Source of the DNA: Borrelia puertoricensis
Lineage (GTDB): Bacteria; Spirochaetota; Spirochaetia; Borreliales; Borreliaceae
Reading direction: 5' to 3'
DNA: 64,000 nucleotides
NCBI RefSeq assembly: GCF_023035875.1
Contig: NZ_CP075379.1
Coordinates: 124,001-188,000, forward strand
A model generated the notes under the pieces. That model was not told the DNA's origin, searched no databases, and saw only the letters and a list, made by a program, of their open reading frames with translations. Below are positions 45,494 through 54,330 of the stretch, piece by piece. The first letter of the stretch is position 1, and each line of letters starts with the position of its first letter. The translations under genes and the position numbers were made by a program.

Positions 45494-45877
45494 TTAAATT
45501 GATCGCTTGCTCTTTTTTTCTTTTTTAGTCTGACAACTTATACATAAAAATGCATAAGGAATAGCCTCAAGTCTTTCTTTTGCAATACTCTTATCACATG
45601 CCAAACAATTACCATAAGTATTTTGGGAAATTCTATAAAGCGCCTGATTTATTAAATGCAACTTCTTTTTCTCAACTGAACTTAAAGCTTCAAGATTATT
45701 TCCATCCATATTATCAAATGCAATATCAATGATGTCCTTTAAATGCATATCATTATTAATGATCTCTCTTTTACTATCCTCAACAGATCTTATAGAATTT
45801 AATATTTCTTTTTTTGATTCTAAAAGAAAATTTCGCATCTTTTCAACAAATTCATGCTCAAAATTACTTTTATGCAT
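45494..45877 (-). CDS. dksA: DksA/TraR-type zinc-finger protein
   Basis: DksA-family proteins bind the RNA polymerase secondary channel and, with ppGpp, adjust transcription to nutrient state; in B. burgdorferi a DksA has been tied to the stringent response. The 127-residue product has an N-terminal coiled region and a C-terminal four-cysteine zinc finger, CLACDKS ... FLCISC. The tip region reads DMHLKDIIDIAFDN; the Asp pair of E. coli DksA is only partly recognisable. A perfect GGGAGG precedes the ATG. It converges with the OmpA-domain gene. Confidence 0.85.
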   Translation of the reverse strand: MHKSNFEHEFVEKMRNFLLESKKEILNSIRSVEDSKREIINNDMHLKDIIDIAFDNMDGNNLEALSSVEKKKLHLINQALYRISQNTYGNCLACDKSIAKERLEAIPYAFLCISCQTKKEKKSKRSI

Positions 45878-45983
45878 GATATTACCTCCCTATAATAAAT
45901 TACAATTTTTAAAAAACTCCGTGTAATTATATAAACAATCCCATATAATGTAAACTAGTACATTAATTTTTAATAAAAAATAA

Positions 45984-46012
45984 TTGCAATGATATTCCTA
46001 ATTGTGTACAAT
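45984..46012 (+). promoter_or_regulatory. sigma-70 promoter of infA
   Basis: TTGCAA (45984-45989), a 17-base spacer and TACAAT (46007-46012) precede infA. Transcription would start near 46019, giving a leader of about 26 bases containing AAGGGGG. Confidence 0.65.
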
Positions 46013-46044
46013 TGATTCTGTTACATAAATAACAAGGGGGCATT

Positions 46045-46266
46045 TTGAACACTAAAGAAGAAGCTATTGAAACTGAAGGTATTGTTAAAGAATCTCTCCC
46101 TAACACAATGTTTAGGGTAGAACTTAAAAATGGGCATTTAGTTTTAGCTCATCTATCTGGAAAGATGAGAAAACATTTTATAAAAATAGTTCCTGGAGAT
46201 AAAGTGAAGGTTGAGCTATCACCTTATGATCTTACAAAAGGGAGAATAGTATATAGAGAAAAATAA
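46045..46266 (+). CDS. infA: translation initiation factor IF-1
   Basis: Binds the 30S A site during initiation with IF-2 and IF-3. The 73-residue OB-fold protein reads [23 protein letters not shown] and then [32 protein letters not shown], all diagnostic. The start is TTG at 46045, with AAGGGGG (46034-46040) four to five bases upstream. It stands alone between the divergent dksA gene and the convergent Bat operon. Confidence 0.97.
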   Translation: MNTKEEAIETEGIVKESLPNTMFRVELKNGHLVLAHLSGKMRKHFIKIVPGDKVKVELSPYDLTKGRIVYREK

Positions 46267-46313
46267 CTACTTATATCAAAAGAAATTAAATCAATTAACA
46301 GATCGCTATTACT

Positions 46314-48359
46314 TTATATTAAACTATCTTTAACAGATGCAATAAAGTTTTTATGAATCCATCCCTGAAGGCCATGACTTGTTTGAATAAGAACAAAGTC
46401 ATCTTTTCTATTAAGTAAATAAACACTTATATTCCCATTTAAGAATCGCCAGCTTCTTGAAAAATTATCAGGAACTTTATAAAGAGAAACTAGATCACCT
46501 TTAATAATTCCAATCTCAGACTGCTGGTCAACATAAAAGTAATATGTTTGAAATAAAGTAAAACACGTTACAGATAAAAGCAAGAATAAAATAATTTTCT
46601 TTAAATTTTTTGCATAAAATTTACAAGAAATAATCATTATTAAAATATTTATTAAAATTAAACTAATAATAAAAAAAATATTAGACCAAACAAAACTATT
46701 GTTTCGAATATTTTCATTAACTCCATTCTTAGCCTCAATAAAATCAATCACCCTGTAAAAGGTATCATTACTTGGTGAAGTAAAAAATGCTTTATAAGCT
46801 GAATAAATTGCATCAAAATATCTATCCATTTTATTCAAAATGAGAGCTCTGTTTAACCACAGTCCTGAATAACTTGGATTCTTTTTAAGAATATTATCAA
46901 TTCTATTAAGAGCATTAACATAATTTTTTGATTTATAATCTTCAATTAAATCATTTATATTATTTTCTGACAAAGAACTATCGTTAATAGCATTAAGACT
47001 AACAGCAAGAGTTAATATTAAAATAACTAATCCACAACCTGATGCGATAAAGAACTTTTTATATTTAATAAAAACAGCTAAAGAGAATAAAATTCCTGGT
47101 ATCAAAATTAAGTAATAAACAGGAACAAAGAATAAAAAAGTTTTATTCCTATGTTTTAAAATATCATGATATGAAAGCAAACTAAAATCTGACAATAACT
47201 CTTGACCAGAATCATTATTATTTTTCAATTCCCCATAATATTCATATTTTAGTCGTTTACCATCAAGTTTATAAACTTTCCCATCATCAGGATTTAAATA
47301 AGTAAAATCACCAATATTTAAGAATAAATTACCCTTATTATCTGGTTTAAGAGTATATATCCTAGATATACTGCCCTTATAACCATCTTTTGAAGGTTCA
47401 AAATTATAATTTTTTTTATTATAAATAACTTTAGAATTATAAGTCTCAATTTCTGGAAAACGAATATGTGGAAGATTACCTTGCCCTGTAATTTTTATTA
47501 AAACAGTAAAAGTATCTTGATTAATTAAAGTTGAATTAGGAAATTCATAATCAATTTTAAAAGTTCCAACGGCCAAAGACTTAACCTCATCGGGTATTGG
47601 TTTAATTTTTAAAGAAATACCAGGACTCATACGGGCAATATTTTCACCTATATTAAAAGAAACACTAGGAATAACAATATCTTTTGAACCTCTAAGAGGG
47701 GTTAATATAAAGTTATAAAGGGGTACATCCAAGATTTCTTTACTATTAAAAGTTCTATATTTAATATTTTCAAATATAGGGGTTCTATCAATCATTGCAT
47801 CTTTAACAGCGTTAAAAGAACTAGCAATAGACTTCAAATTATTATTCACAAGCCAATTGACACGCAAAACAAATCCAACACTCTGATACTCATAAATTTC
47901 TTCTTTATCAAAATCCCAATACAATTTAACTGGCAAACCAAAGAACTGCGACTCATCTTCTTTCAAAACAACCACTTCAAACTCTGAACTTAAATAAACT
48001 TCACCAAGATAAACAACTTTTAATGAAGGAATCTTAACAAATCCCAATTTATCAAAATCATATTCAATTTTTATTTCTGTAACAATATTATCTCCATCTG
48101 GTACCTTTGATATCGAAGCAATTTCGGTGTTATCATTTATATCTTTACTTATTTCAAACTTTAATGATGTCTCATCAATATCTTGAGATAAATTTAATCT
48201 AATCACATGAACAACCTTAGTTCCTTTAAGGACCTTAGTTGATACTAAATAATCGGTACCAGATAAAGAATAAATTTCAAAATTTATAAAAAATAAAACT
48301 AAAGATATCACCAATCTTCTTGCAAAGACACAGTTTGTTCTTCTGATCTTGTTACCCAT
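46314..48359 (-). CDS. batD: BatD-type protein fused to TPR and SH3-like (BatE-like) parts
   Basis: Last gene of the Bat (Bacteroides aerotolerance-like) operon. The 681-residue protein starts with a signal-anchor (RLVISLVLFFINFEIYSL), then beta-rich BatD domains to about residue 385, including FKIDYEFPNSTLINQDTFTVLIKITGQGNLP. A membrane helix (about 397-415) is followed by another near 425-440, a TPR-like segment (NALNRIDNILKKNPSYSGLWLNRALILNKMDR), two more helices (about 545-605), and a C-terminal SH3-like domain ending LQGWIHKNFIASVKD. Elsewhere TPR plus SH3 make up the separate protein BatE, so this appears to be a BatD-BatE fusion. Confidence 0.82.
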   Translation of the reverse strand: MGNKIRRTNCVFARRLVISLVLFFINFEIYSLSGTDYLVSTKVLKGTKVVHVIRLNLSQDIDETSLKFEISKDINDNTEIASISKVPDGDNIVTEIKIEYDFDKLGFVKIPSLKVVYLGEVYLSSEFEVVVLKEDESQFFGLPVKLYWDFDKEEIYEYQSVGFVLRVNWLVNNNLKSIASSFNAVKDAMIDRTPIFENIKYRTFNSKEILDVPLYNFILTPLRGSKDIVIPSVSFNIGENIARMSPGISLKIKPIPDEVKSLAVGTFKIDYEFPNSTLINQDTFTVLIKITGQGNLPHIRFPEIETYNSKVIYNKKNYNFEPSKDGYKGSISRIYTLKPDNKGNLFLNIGDFTYLNPDDGKVYKLDGKRLKYEYYGELKNNNDSGQELLSDFSLLSYHDILKHRNKTFLFFVPVYYLILIPGILFSLAVFIKYKKFFIASGCGLVILILTLAVSLNAINDSSLSENNINDLIEDYKSKNYVNALNRIDNILKKNPSYSGLWLNRALILNKMDRYFDAIYSAYKAFFTSPSNDTFYRVIDFIEAKNGVNENIRNNSFVWSNIFFIISLILINILIMIISCKFYAKNLKKIILFLLLSVTCFTLFQTYYFYVDQQSEIGIIKGDLVSLYKVPDNFSRSWRFLNGNISVYLLNRKDDFVLIQTSHGLQGWIHKNFIASVKDSLI

Positions 48360-48895
48360 AAAACCCTCTCAAGATTTTCAATATACCTTAAAAAATTTTC
48401 ATTGTTCTCAATAAAATTTTGACTTCTCTTAACACTTAAACTATCTAAATCTTCTGGAATAGTTCTTTTTTTAATTATTGCAAGTTCAAGATTATATTTA
48501 GCATTATAACTTGCAGGATTGATCCTTAAAGCTTCCTTAAATGCCACCTCTGCTTTTCGATAAAGTCCTTGATTATAGTATATTATTCCCTCATTATAGT
48601 TTATATTAAAATTCAAAAAGGAATCATTATCTCTTTTTGCATACGAAAACATCCGAAGAGAGCTTTCATACTCTCCTAAAGAATAATATACAATCCCAAG
48701 ATTATAATAACCCCACGACGTAGCTTGCTTATCATCTACAAGATCATAATAAGTGGAAATCGCACCCTGATAATCACCTCTAATATATTCATAATTACCA
48801 ATGGCCATAAGAGACATAGCTCTAATATTAGAACAAGATAAAAAGGATGCAAACATAAAACTCATTAAAAACCAAATTAAAAAGTTTCGTCCCAT
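48308..48895 (-). CDS. batC: TPR lipoprotein of the Bat operon (BatC-like)
   Basis: The 195-residue protein begins with a lipoprotein signal (MGRNFLIWFLMSFMFASFLSC; Cys21) and holds three to four TPR units: AIGNYEYIRGDYQGAISTYYDLV, ATSWGYYNLGIVYYSLGEYES, FNINYNEGIIYYNQGLYRKAE and NPASYNAKYNLELAIIKK. It would act as a periplasmic scaffold for the Bat complex. It overlaps batB by 19 bases and batD by 52 bases, showing tight translational coupling. Confidence 0.85.
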   Translation of the reverse strand: MGRNFLIWFLMSFMFASFLSCSNIRAMSLMAIGNYEYIRGDYQGAISTYYDLVDDKQATSWGYYNLGIVYYSLGEYESSLRMFSYAKRDNDSFLNFNINYNEGIIYYNQGLYRKAEVAFKEALRINPASYNAKYNLELAIIKKRTIPEDLDSLSVKRSQNFIENNENFLRYIENLERVLWVTRSEEQTVSLQEDW

Positions 48896-49866
48896 TTAAT
48901 GACCTTAACAAATAGATACAATACTATAAATAAAAAAGAGATAGCTAAAAAAAGCTTATATCTTAGAATACCAATAAGCAAAATATCACTTGAACTTTTT
49001 TTCATTATATCATTCCTTATCTCATTAATAACATAATTAGTACCTTTTAAATATAAATTATAATAAGAACCCTTAAGAGAAGACGTTAAAAGATACAAAT
49101 TATCCTCATCAAGCATGGCTTCCACTACATTGCCATTTTTATCCTTAACACTTAAATTATTATCAATCAAAGGAGATGGCTTATTACTTCCAATCCCAAC
49201 TACAAAGCTTGTAAGATTAAGTGCATCAACCAACTTAGGAAAAATATAATAATTATTCTCACCCCATTCATCTCCATCTGTTAAAATTACCAAAAAATTA
49301 TAATAAGAACCATCTTTTATTCCCTGTATGGTACTAAAAACTCCTTCACCTAAAAAACTACCAGGAAAACTTATTAAATTAGGCTCAATATAATTTAACA
49401 TCTTATGTAAGCTAGCTTTATCCTTAGAAAATGGCAACACTAACAAGGATTTACCTTTAAAAACAGTAAGTGAATACTCAACATTCTCAAAATTATTTAA
49501 AATCAAACCAATAAAATTCTTAGCACTCTCAAGCCTATTAATCGATTTTCCTTCATCAAAGGTTAACATACTACGAGAAATATCAACAACAAAAGATATC
49601 CTTAAATTTGATCTTTTATCCTCAGTAGCTTTTTGCCCCCAAGAAATATCCAAGATAGAAACAATTAAAGAACCCAGACTCAATACAAAAAAGAACATCA
49701 TAAGAATTTTTTTTATATAATAATTTTTAATGTAAGCATTATTAACATACATAAGACTTAAAGTCTTAAACAATGGAAGCGCTTTTCTAAAATTATAAAT
49801 ATATAAAAAAAGAACTAAAAATAAAATTATAAACAAGTAAAAAGCATAATAATTGCCTATACTCAT
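48877..49866 (-). CDS. batB: von Willebrand A-domain membrane protein BatB
   Basis: Membrane-anchored metal-dependent binding protein of the Bat operon. The 329-residue protein has N-terminal helices (about 8-26 and 52-72), a VWA domain with the MIDAS motif DISRS (Asp95, Ser97, Ser99), the DGDEWGENN loop for the later MIDAS Asp, and a C-terminal helix (LFLAISFLFIVLYLFV). The segment VILTDGDEWG fits the family. It begins by an ATGA overlap with batA. Confidence 0.88.
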   Translation of the reverse strand: MSIGNYYAFYLFIILFLVLFLYIYNFRKALPLFKTLSLMYVNNAYIKNYYIKKILMMFFFVLSLGSLIVSILDISWGQKATEDKRSNLRISFVVDISRSMLTFDEGKSINRLESAKNFIGLILNNFENVEYSLTVFKGKSLLVLPFSKDKASLHKMLNYIEPNLISFPGSFLGEGVFSTIQGIKDGSYYNFLVILTDGDEWGENNYYIFPKLVDALNLTSFVVGIGSNKPSPLIDNNLSVKDKNGNVVEAMLDEDNLYLLTSSLKGSYYNLYLKGTNYVINEIRNDIMKKSSSDILLIGILRYKLFLAISFLFIVLYLFVKVIKWDETF

Positions 49867-50864
49867 AACACCTCTTCTAAAAAGACCTTAGATAAAATGA
49901 AGTAAAGGATTAATAAGAAAAATATTACCAATAAAAATTCATTGTGAACACCATCATTATCAACCGAAATTTTAACCTTTCTCTCCACATTTTCCTTTTT
50001 CGAAAAATCCTGTATTGCAAGTTTAAATGAAAAATCATCGCCTACAGAATAAAAAAGTCCTCCTGTTTTACTTGAAATCTCAAAAATCATACTAGAATCA
50101 TAAATCTCTCTTAAAGTACCTTGATAAAACCTACCAGATCTCAATTTAAACCCAACACTAAGCTCTTCACTGCTACCAATTCCAATAGAGTAAATTTTAA
50201 CATTTAATCCTTGAGCAAGATTTATTACCTGATCCTTATAAACTTCATCCGAATTAACTACACCATCTGTTAAAACAATCACTGATCTCCTAGGTGCTTC
50301 CGAATGCTTTAAATGAGAAAGAGCAATGGAAATACCAAGGCCCAAAGCAGAACCATTGCCAAGATCCATAATATAAATATCATCTAATTTTTTAGAAAAA
50401 AAATCTCTATCAATTGTAAGTGGAACTATCAAAGAAGCTTCCTTAGCAAAAGCTACCAATCCAATATTGTCATTTTCTCTCTGATAAACAAAATATTTAA
50501 TCAATTCTTTTGCAAATTCAAGTCTATTTTTAGATGAAAATTCAATAGCACCCATGCTAGGAGATATATCCAGAACAATAACAATATCAGCTCCACTACT
50601 AAGATAAGTCGTTTTCTTCTTCGAAATAGAAGGACCTGCTAAGGTTAAGATCATAACTGTCATTGCTAAATAAAATAAAGCATAAGTCATAAAATATAGC
50701 AAATTCAATCCATAATCCTTTAATTTTATAGAACCAAAGTTTCCATAAATAGATATTGGAAATTTAACTTTTCCTCCTCTACTCTTAAAAAAATGGCTAA
50801 AATAAATTATTAATGGAAGAATTATAAGTAAAAATAAATATAAAGGCTCATTGAATGTTAACAT
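49863..50864 (-). CDS. batA: von Willebrand A-domain membrane protein BatA
   Basis: Second VWA protein of the operon. The 333-residue product has N-terminal helices (about 8-24 and 58-76), MIDAS DISPS at residues 99-103 in IVIVLDISPSMG, VIVLTDGVVNSDEV downstream, and a C-terminal helix (FLLVIFFLLILYFILS). I chose ATG at 50862-50864, three bases after GAGGGG, and reject a TTG eight codons earlier. It overlaps the end of the preceding gene by 17 bases. Confidence 0.88.
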   Translation of the reverse strand: MLTFNEPLYLFLLIILPLIIYFSHFFKSRGGKVKFPISIYGNFGSIKLKDYGLNLLYFMTYALFYLAMTVMILTLAGPSISKKKTTYLSSGADIVIVLDISPSMGAIEFSSKNRLEFAKELIKYFVYQRENDNIGLVAFAKEASLIVPLTIDRDFFSKKLDDIYIMDLGNGSALGLGISIALSHLKHSEAPRRSVIVLTDGVVNSDEVYKDQVINLAQGLNVKIYSIGIGSSEELSVGFKLRSGRFYQGTLREIYDSSMIFEISSKTGGLFYSVGDDFSFKLAIQDFSKKENVERKVKISVDNDGVHNEFLLVIFFLLILYFILSKVFLEEVL

Positions 50865-51750
50865 TATCCCCTCTATTAAATTCTTCAAAATTAAAAGCTG
50901 CTTTCCTTAAATCATCTAAAATAAGTGATAAATTTCCACCTGATAAATTGATTCCACTAAATTTACTAAAATCAGAAAGCCTAAGCATATTAACAAAAGT
51001 TGAACGAATTTCATAAGGAACATTAAAATTTTGCAAAATTTCAGAAATTTCCGTCGTAGTAATTGCATTAAAATCAAAACCTGTTTTTTTAGACAAATAA
51101 ACCCTTAAAGATGAATTCAATAAATTATAAAAAATAACCTGTTCTTCGTGACTCTTAATATAATTAGACAAAATAATCATTTGTTTCTGAAACACTTTAT
51201 AAGGTTTTCTTAAATTATGCTTCATTATTAAAAACACTAATAACTGCTTGACAAGCTTCAAAAATTTAATAAAAAAGTAAGGAACTACTACAAGAGCTAA
51301 AATAAAAATAACAAGATACGTACTTGTTCCTGGAAGAAAAAGCACTCCCTCTATATCCTGAATTTTAAGAACATCATCATCTGCAATTAACTTACTAGTA
51401 TTTATTTTGACATTATTGAGAATTAATTTAAAAGATTTATCATTGCTGATAATATCTCCAACATAAATACGCGGAAGAGTATTGCTTCCGACATAAAACG
51501 AAACAAAATATATTATTACCTCCCCGCTCTCAGGTCTGTAAAGAAGTGAATTAACCTCAACAAACTCATTTTTAATTTCCTCAAATTCAGCAGGGATAAA
51601 TTTTTCATTCTCACCAAGAATTAACGAAAATTTAAGCTCAACAGTATCTCCCACATAATAACGAGTTGGGATAAATATCTCATTTTTTATCTCATAAGAG
51701 AATAAATAAAAAGACAAAAAAGACATGACAAAGACAATTGTGTTTTTCAA
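50848..51750 (-). CDS. exported membrane protein of the Bat/MoxR operon (DUF4381-like)
   Basis: The 300-residue protein has a cleavable signal (MKNTIVFVMSFLSFYLFSYE), a beta-rich domain (about 20-135, with YYVGDTVELKFSLILGE), one membrane helix (YLVIFILALVVVPYFFI, about 148-165) and a cytoplasmic helical tail (RKPYKVFQKQMIILSNYIKS onward). In many bacteria a DUF4381-type protein stands between the DUF58 gene and batA, and this gene has that position. The start is TTG at 51748-51750, eight bases behind AAGGAG and overlapping the DUF58 stop as TTGA. Confidence 0.72.
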   Translation of the reverse strand: MKNTIVFVMSFLSFYLFSYEIKNEIFIPTRYYVGDTVELKFSLILGENEKFIPAEFEEIKNEFVEVNSLLYRPESGEVIIYFVSFYVGSNTLPRIYVGDIISNDKSFKLILNNVKINTSKLIADDDVLKIQDIEGVLFLPGTSTYLVIFILALVVVPYFFIKFLKLVKQLLVFLIMKHNLRKPYKVFQKQMIILSNYIKSHEEQVIFYNLLNSSLRVYLSKKTGFDFNAITTTEISEILQNFNVPYEIRSTFVNMLRLSDFSKFSGINLSGGNLSLILDDLRKAAFNFEEFNRGDNVNIQ

Positions 51751-52628
51751 ATATCATTCTCCTTTTTTAAAAGAGCTTTTAGCTTTCTAAAAACATCATC
51801 TTTAGTACTAATTTCTATAAAATTAATACCTCTTTTTATACATTCTTTTCTCCATTTGATTTTATCTAATGTCCAATAATTTTTATAACTATTCAATATC
51901 GTTTTACTAAATCCAGAGGTCAAAAAATCTTCACAAGTTTCAATATCTTCATAAGTTAAAAATCCATATTGAGGAAGATTTTCATCAAAAAAATCTGTAA
52001 GCCTTATTGCAATAATATTATGACGTTTACTAAGAACAGTTAAAGATTTAAAATAATTACTGGCTTTAAAATCTGAAATAATGATAATTAAAGATCTCTT
52101 CTTATAATATTCAGCTGTATTTTTAAATACATAAGTTAAATTACTTCCTCTCTTAAGGCGCCTATTTATTGTCTCATTTAAAATTCGCCCTAAATGTGAA
52201 TGCCCCTTTCGAGATGAAATAAACTTATCCGTTTCACTTGAGAAAAAAGTTATACCTATCTTATCATTATTAAAAAATGCCATATGAGCAAAAATAGAAA
52301 CTAATAAATCTTGAATTTCCTTTTTACTAGTCAAGCTTCCCAGACTCATTGAAAGAGAATTATCAACAAGTAAATGAAGATTCATTCCCTTATCTTCTCT
52401 AAAAACCTTAGAGAAGATGCTATCCGCTTTCGAACTAACATTCCAATCAATAAATCTAGCGTCATCCGTCTCCTCATAAGGTCTAAACTCATGAAATTCA
52501 AGACCAAGACCCTTAAAAATAGAACGATATCCACCAAAATTAAGCTCCAAAAGCATTTTTCTGGAGAAAAATTTTAAAGCTTTTATCTTAGTCTTAGTAC
52601 TAGCATTTGATTCATTATCATATTGCAT
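51747..52628 (-). CDS. DUF58-family protein
   Basis: DUF58 proteins are VWA-like partners of MoxR ATPases. The 293-residue protein shows the family core GLEFHEFRPYEETDDARFIDWNVSSK, and LHLLVDNSLSMSLGS, a MIDAS-like DxSxS (Asp-Asn-Ser-Leu-Ser). The segment KIGITFFSSETDKFISSRKG and LIIISDFKAS follow. No membrane segment is seen. It lies 15 bases after moxR and overlaps the next gene. Confidence 0.88.
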   Translation of the reverse strand: MQYDNESNASTKTKIKALKFFSRKMLLELNFGGYRSIFKGLGLEFHEFRPYEETDDARFIDWNVSSKADSIFSKVFREDKGMNLHLLVDNSLSMSLGSLTSKKEIQDLLVSIFAHMAFFNNDKIGITFFSSETDKFISSRKGHSHLGRILNETINRRLKRGSNLTYVFKNTAEYYKKRSLIIIISDFKASNYFKSLTVLSKRHNIIAIRLTDFFDENLPQYGFLTYEDIETCEDFLTSGFSKTILNSYKNYWTLDKIKWRKECIKRGINFIEISTKDDVFRKLKALLKKENDI

Positions 52629-52643
52629 ATGAAATTTAAACCC

Positions 52644-53636
52644 TTAAGGAAGCGCCACAGCTGAGAGAAGTATCTTAATAATATCATCAGTATTCATCTC
52701 CTCAACCTCTGCCTCATAAGATGGAGTAATTCTATGTCTCAACACATTATAAGCCACTGACTTAACATCTTCAGGAAGAACAAACAATCGCCCCTCATAA
52801 AGGGCATTAACACGAGCACATTTGAGCAAACTAAGTGATGCCCTAGGAGATGCTCCAAACTCAATATATTTAGTAAATGGATAAGTTTTTTTGTCATTTT
52901 CACGAGAAGCCGCTATTAAAGTAACGATATAAAGCATTATCTTATCATCTACCTTAACCTTTCCAATTGTACGCTTGAGATCTGCTAAAGAATAAGCATT
53001 CATTATTTTTGCAACTTTAATATTCTCAAGTCCGCCATCCACTGAGAATATTTTAAGAAGCTTAATTTCATCTTGAATAGAAGGATATTTCACATTAATC
53101 TTTAACAAAAATCTATCAAGTTGAGCTTCTGGCAAATTATAAGTCCCCTCTTGTTCAATTGGATTTTGTGTTGCAAGAACAAAGAATGGATCAGGAAGCT
53201 TATGTGTCTCATCTCCAAGAGTTACTTGACGCTCACTCATTGCCTCAAGAAGTGCTGATTGAACCTTTGCAGGTGCTCTATTAATTTCATCCGCTAAAAT
53301 AATATTTGAAAATACAGGCCCCTTTCTAACCTTAAAAGTCCCTGTCGTACTCTTATATACCATATTACCTGTAAGATCAGAAGGCAAAAGGTCCGGAGTA
53401 AATTGTAATCTCTTAAACCCAAGATCAAGAACATCTGAAACTGTTTGAATCGTCAATGTTTTAGCAAGGCCTGGTACACCTTCAAGCAAAACATGACCTT
53501 CAGTCAAAATTCCCATTAAAATAGCATCTATCATTTCCCTTTGACCAAGGATTCTACTTGCAACTTCTCTTCTAAACTTATTTATTAAACCTAATGCATT
53601 CTCTACTTCAGAATCTATTTGAAAACTACTTTTCAT
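52644..53636 (-). CDS. moxR: MoxR-family AAA+ ATPase
   Basis: AAA+ chaperone that is thought to insert metal cofactors or to remodel the VWA partner proteins encoded next to it. The 330-residue protein has Walker A GVPGLAKT (53-60), Walker B IILADEINRAPAKVQSALLEAMSER, sensor-1 FVLATQNPIEQEGTYNLPEAQLDRFLLKI and sensor-2 GASPRASLSLLK. It is the first gene of the moxR-DUF58-DUF4381-batA-batB-batC-batD series, all on one strand and overlapping or nearly so. Confidence 0.93.
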   Translation of the reverse strand: MKSSFQIDSEVENALGLINKFRREVASRILGQREMIDAILMGILTEGHVLLEGVPGLAKTLTIQTVSDVLDLGFKRLQFTPDLLPSDLTGNMVYKSTTGTFKVRKGPVFSNIILADEINRAPAKVQSALLEAMSERQVTLGDETHKLPDPFFVLATQNPIEQEGTYNLPEAQLDRFLLKINVKYPSIQDEIKLLKIFSVDGGLENIKVAKIMNAYSLADLKRTIGKVKVDDKIMLYIVTLIAASRENDKKTYPFTKYIEFGASPRASLSLLKCARVNALYEGRLFVLPEDVKSVAYNVLRHRITPSYEAEVEEMNTDDIIKILLSAVALP

Positions 53637-53706
53637 ACCACTCCTATCGTACTAAAATTTTTCATCAAAAATAAAATATAAAAGATAAAATGAAAAAATA
53701 AAATAA

Positions 53707-54330
53707 CTACTTATAAAGCAAAAGAAAATTCCTCTCTTTATCATCACTCATTGTTGATGATCTTATTTCTATTTTGTTAAACAAGCATTCAATATGACTA
53801 ATTTCAAACTTAATCTTATTTAATTTACCCTTATAAGCCATAATCAAACCCCCATCTTTCAAAATCAATTTCAAAATCCTTGCATATTCTCTTATATCTC
53901 TAAAAGCCCTGATTGTAATAAATTCGTATTTATTTTGCTCTTTATCAACATCACGTTCTAATACTTCAACATTGTCTAAACCAAGTTCTAAACTAATCAT
54001 CCTTAAAAAAGTAGCTTTTTTATTGCTACGTTCAAGAAGAATATACTTTCTAAAGTTATCAAAAATAGCCAAAACAATCCCTGGAAATCCAGCTCCACTA
54101 CCTACATCAAGTACTTGCCGTGGATTATTATCTTTGATAATAGGCAATCCCGCTACAGAATCTAGAACATGTAAAAGCACTGCATCAAAATTTCGATCAT
54201 TATTTGACACCAAGTTAAACCTAGTATCAAATAATAAAACTTTGTCTATATAAAATCTTAATTTATCAATGCTTTTTGAAGTAAAAGGAACTCCTAAAAT
54301 TTTCAAAGAAAGTTCAAAATCATTCATCAT
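53707..54330 (-). CDS. rsmG: 16S rRNA (guanine-527-N7) methyltransferase
   Basis: Methylates G527 of 16S rRNA using SAM. The 207-residue protein has the SAM-binding motif [17 protein letters not shown], the segment [27 protein letters not shown] and [11 protein letters not shown]. It overlaps mnmG as ATGA, so it is coupled with mnmE-mnmG, the usual neighbourhood. Loss of RsmG gives low-level streptomycin resistance in other bacteria. Confidence 0.93.
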   Translation of the reverse strand: MMNDFELSLKILGVPFTSKSIDKLRFYIDKVLLFDTRFNLVSNNDRNFDAVLLHVLDSVAGLPIIKDNNPRQVLDVGSGAGFPGIVLAIFDNFRKYILLERSNKKATFLRMISLELGLDNVEVLERDVDKEQNKYEFITIRAFRDIREYARILKLILKDGGLIMAYKGKLNKIKFEISHIECLFNKIEIRSSTMSDDKERNFLLLYK

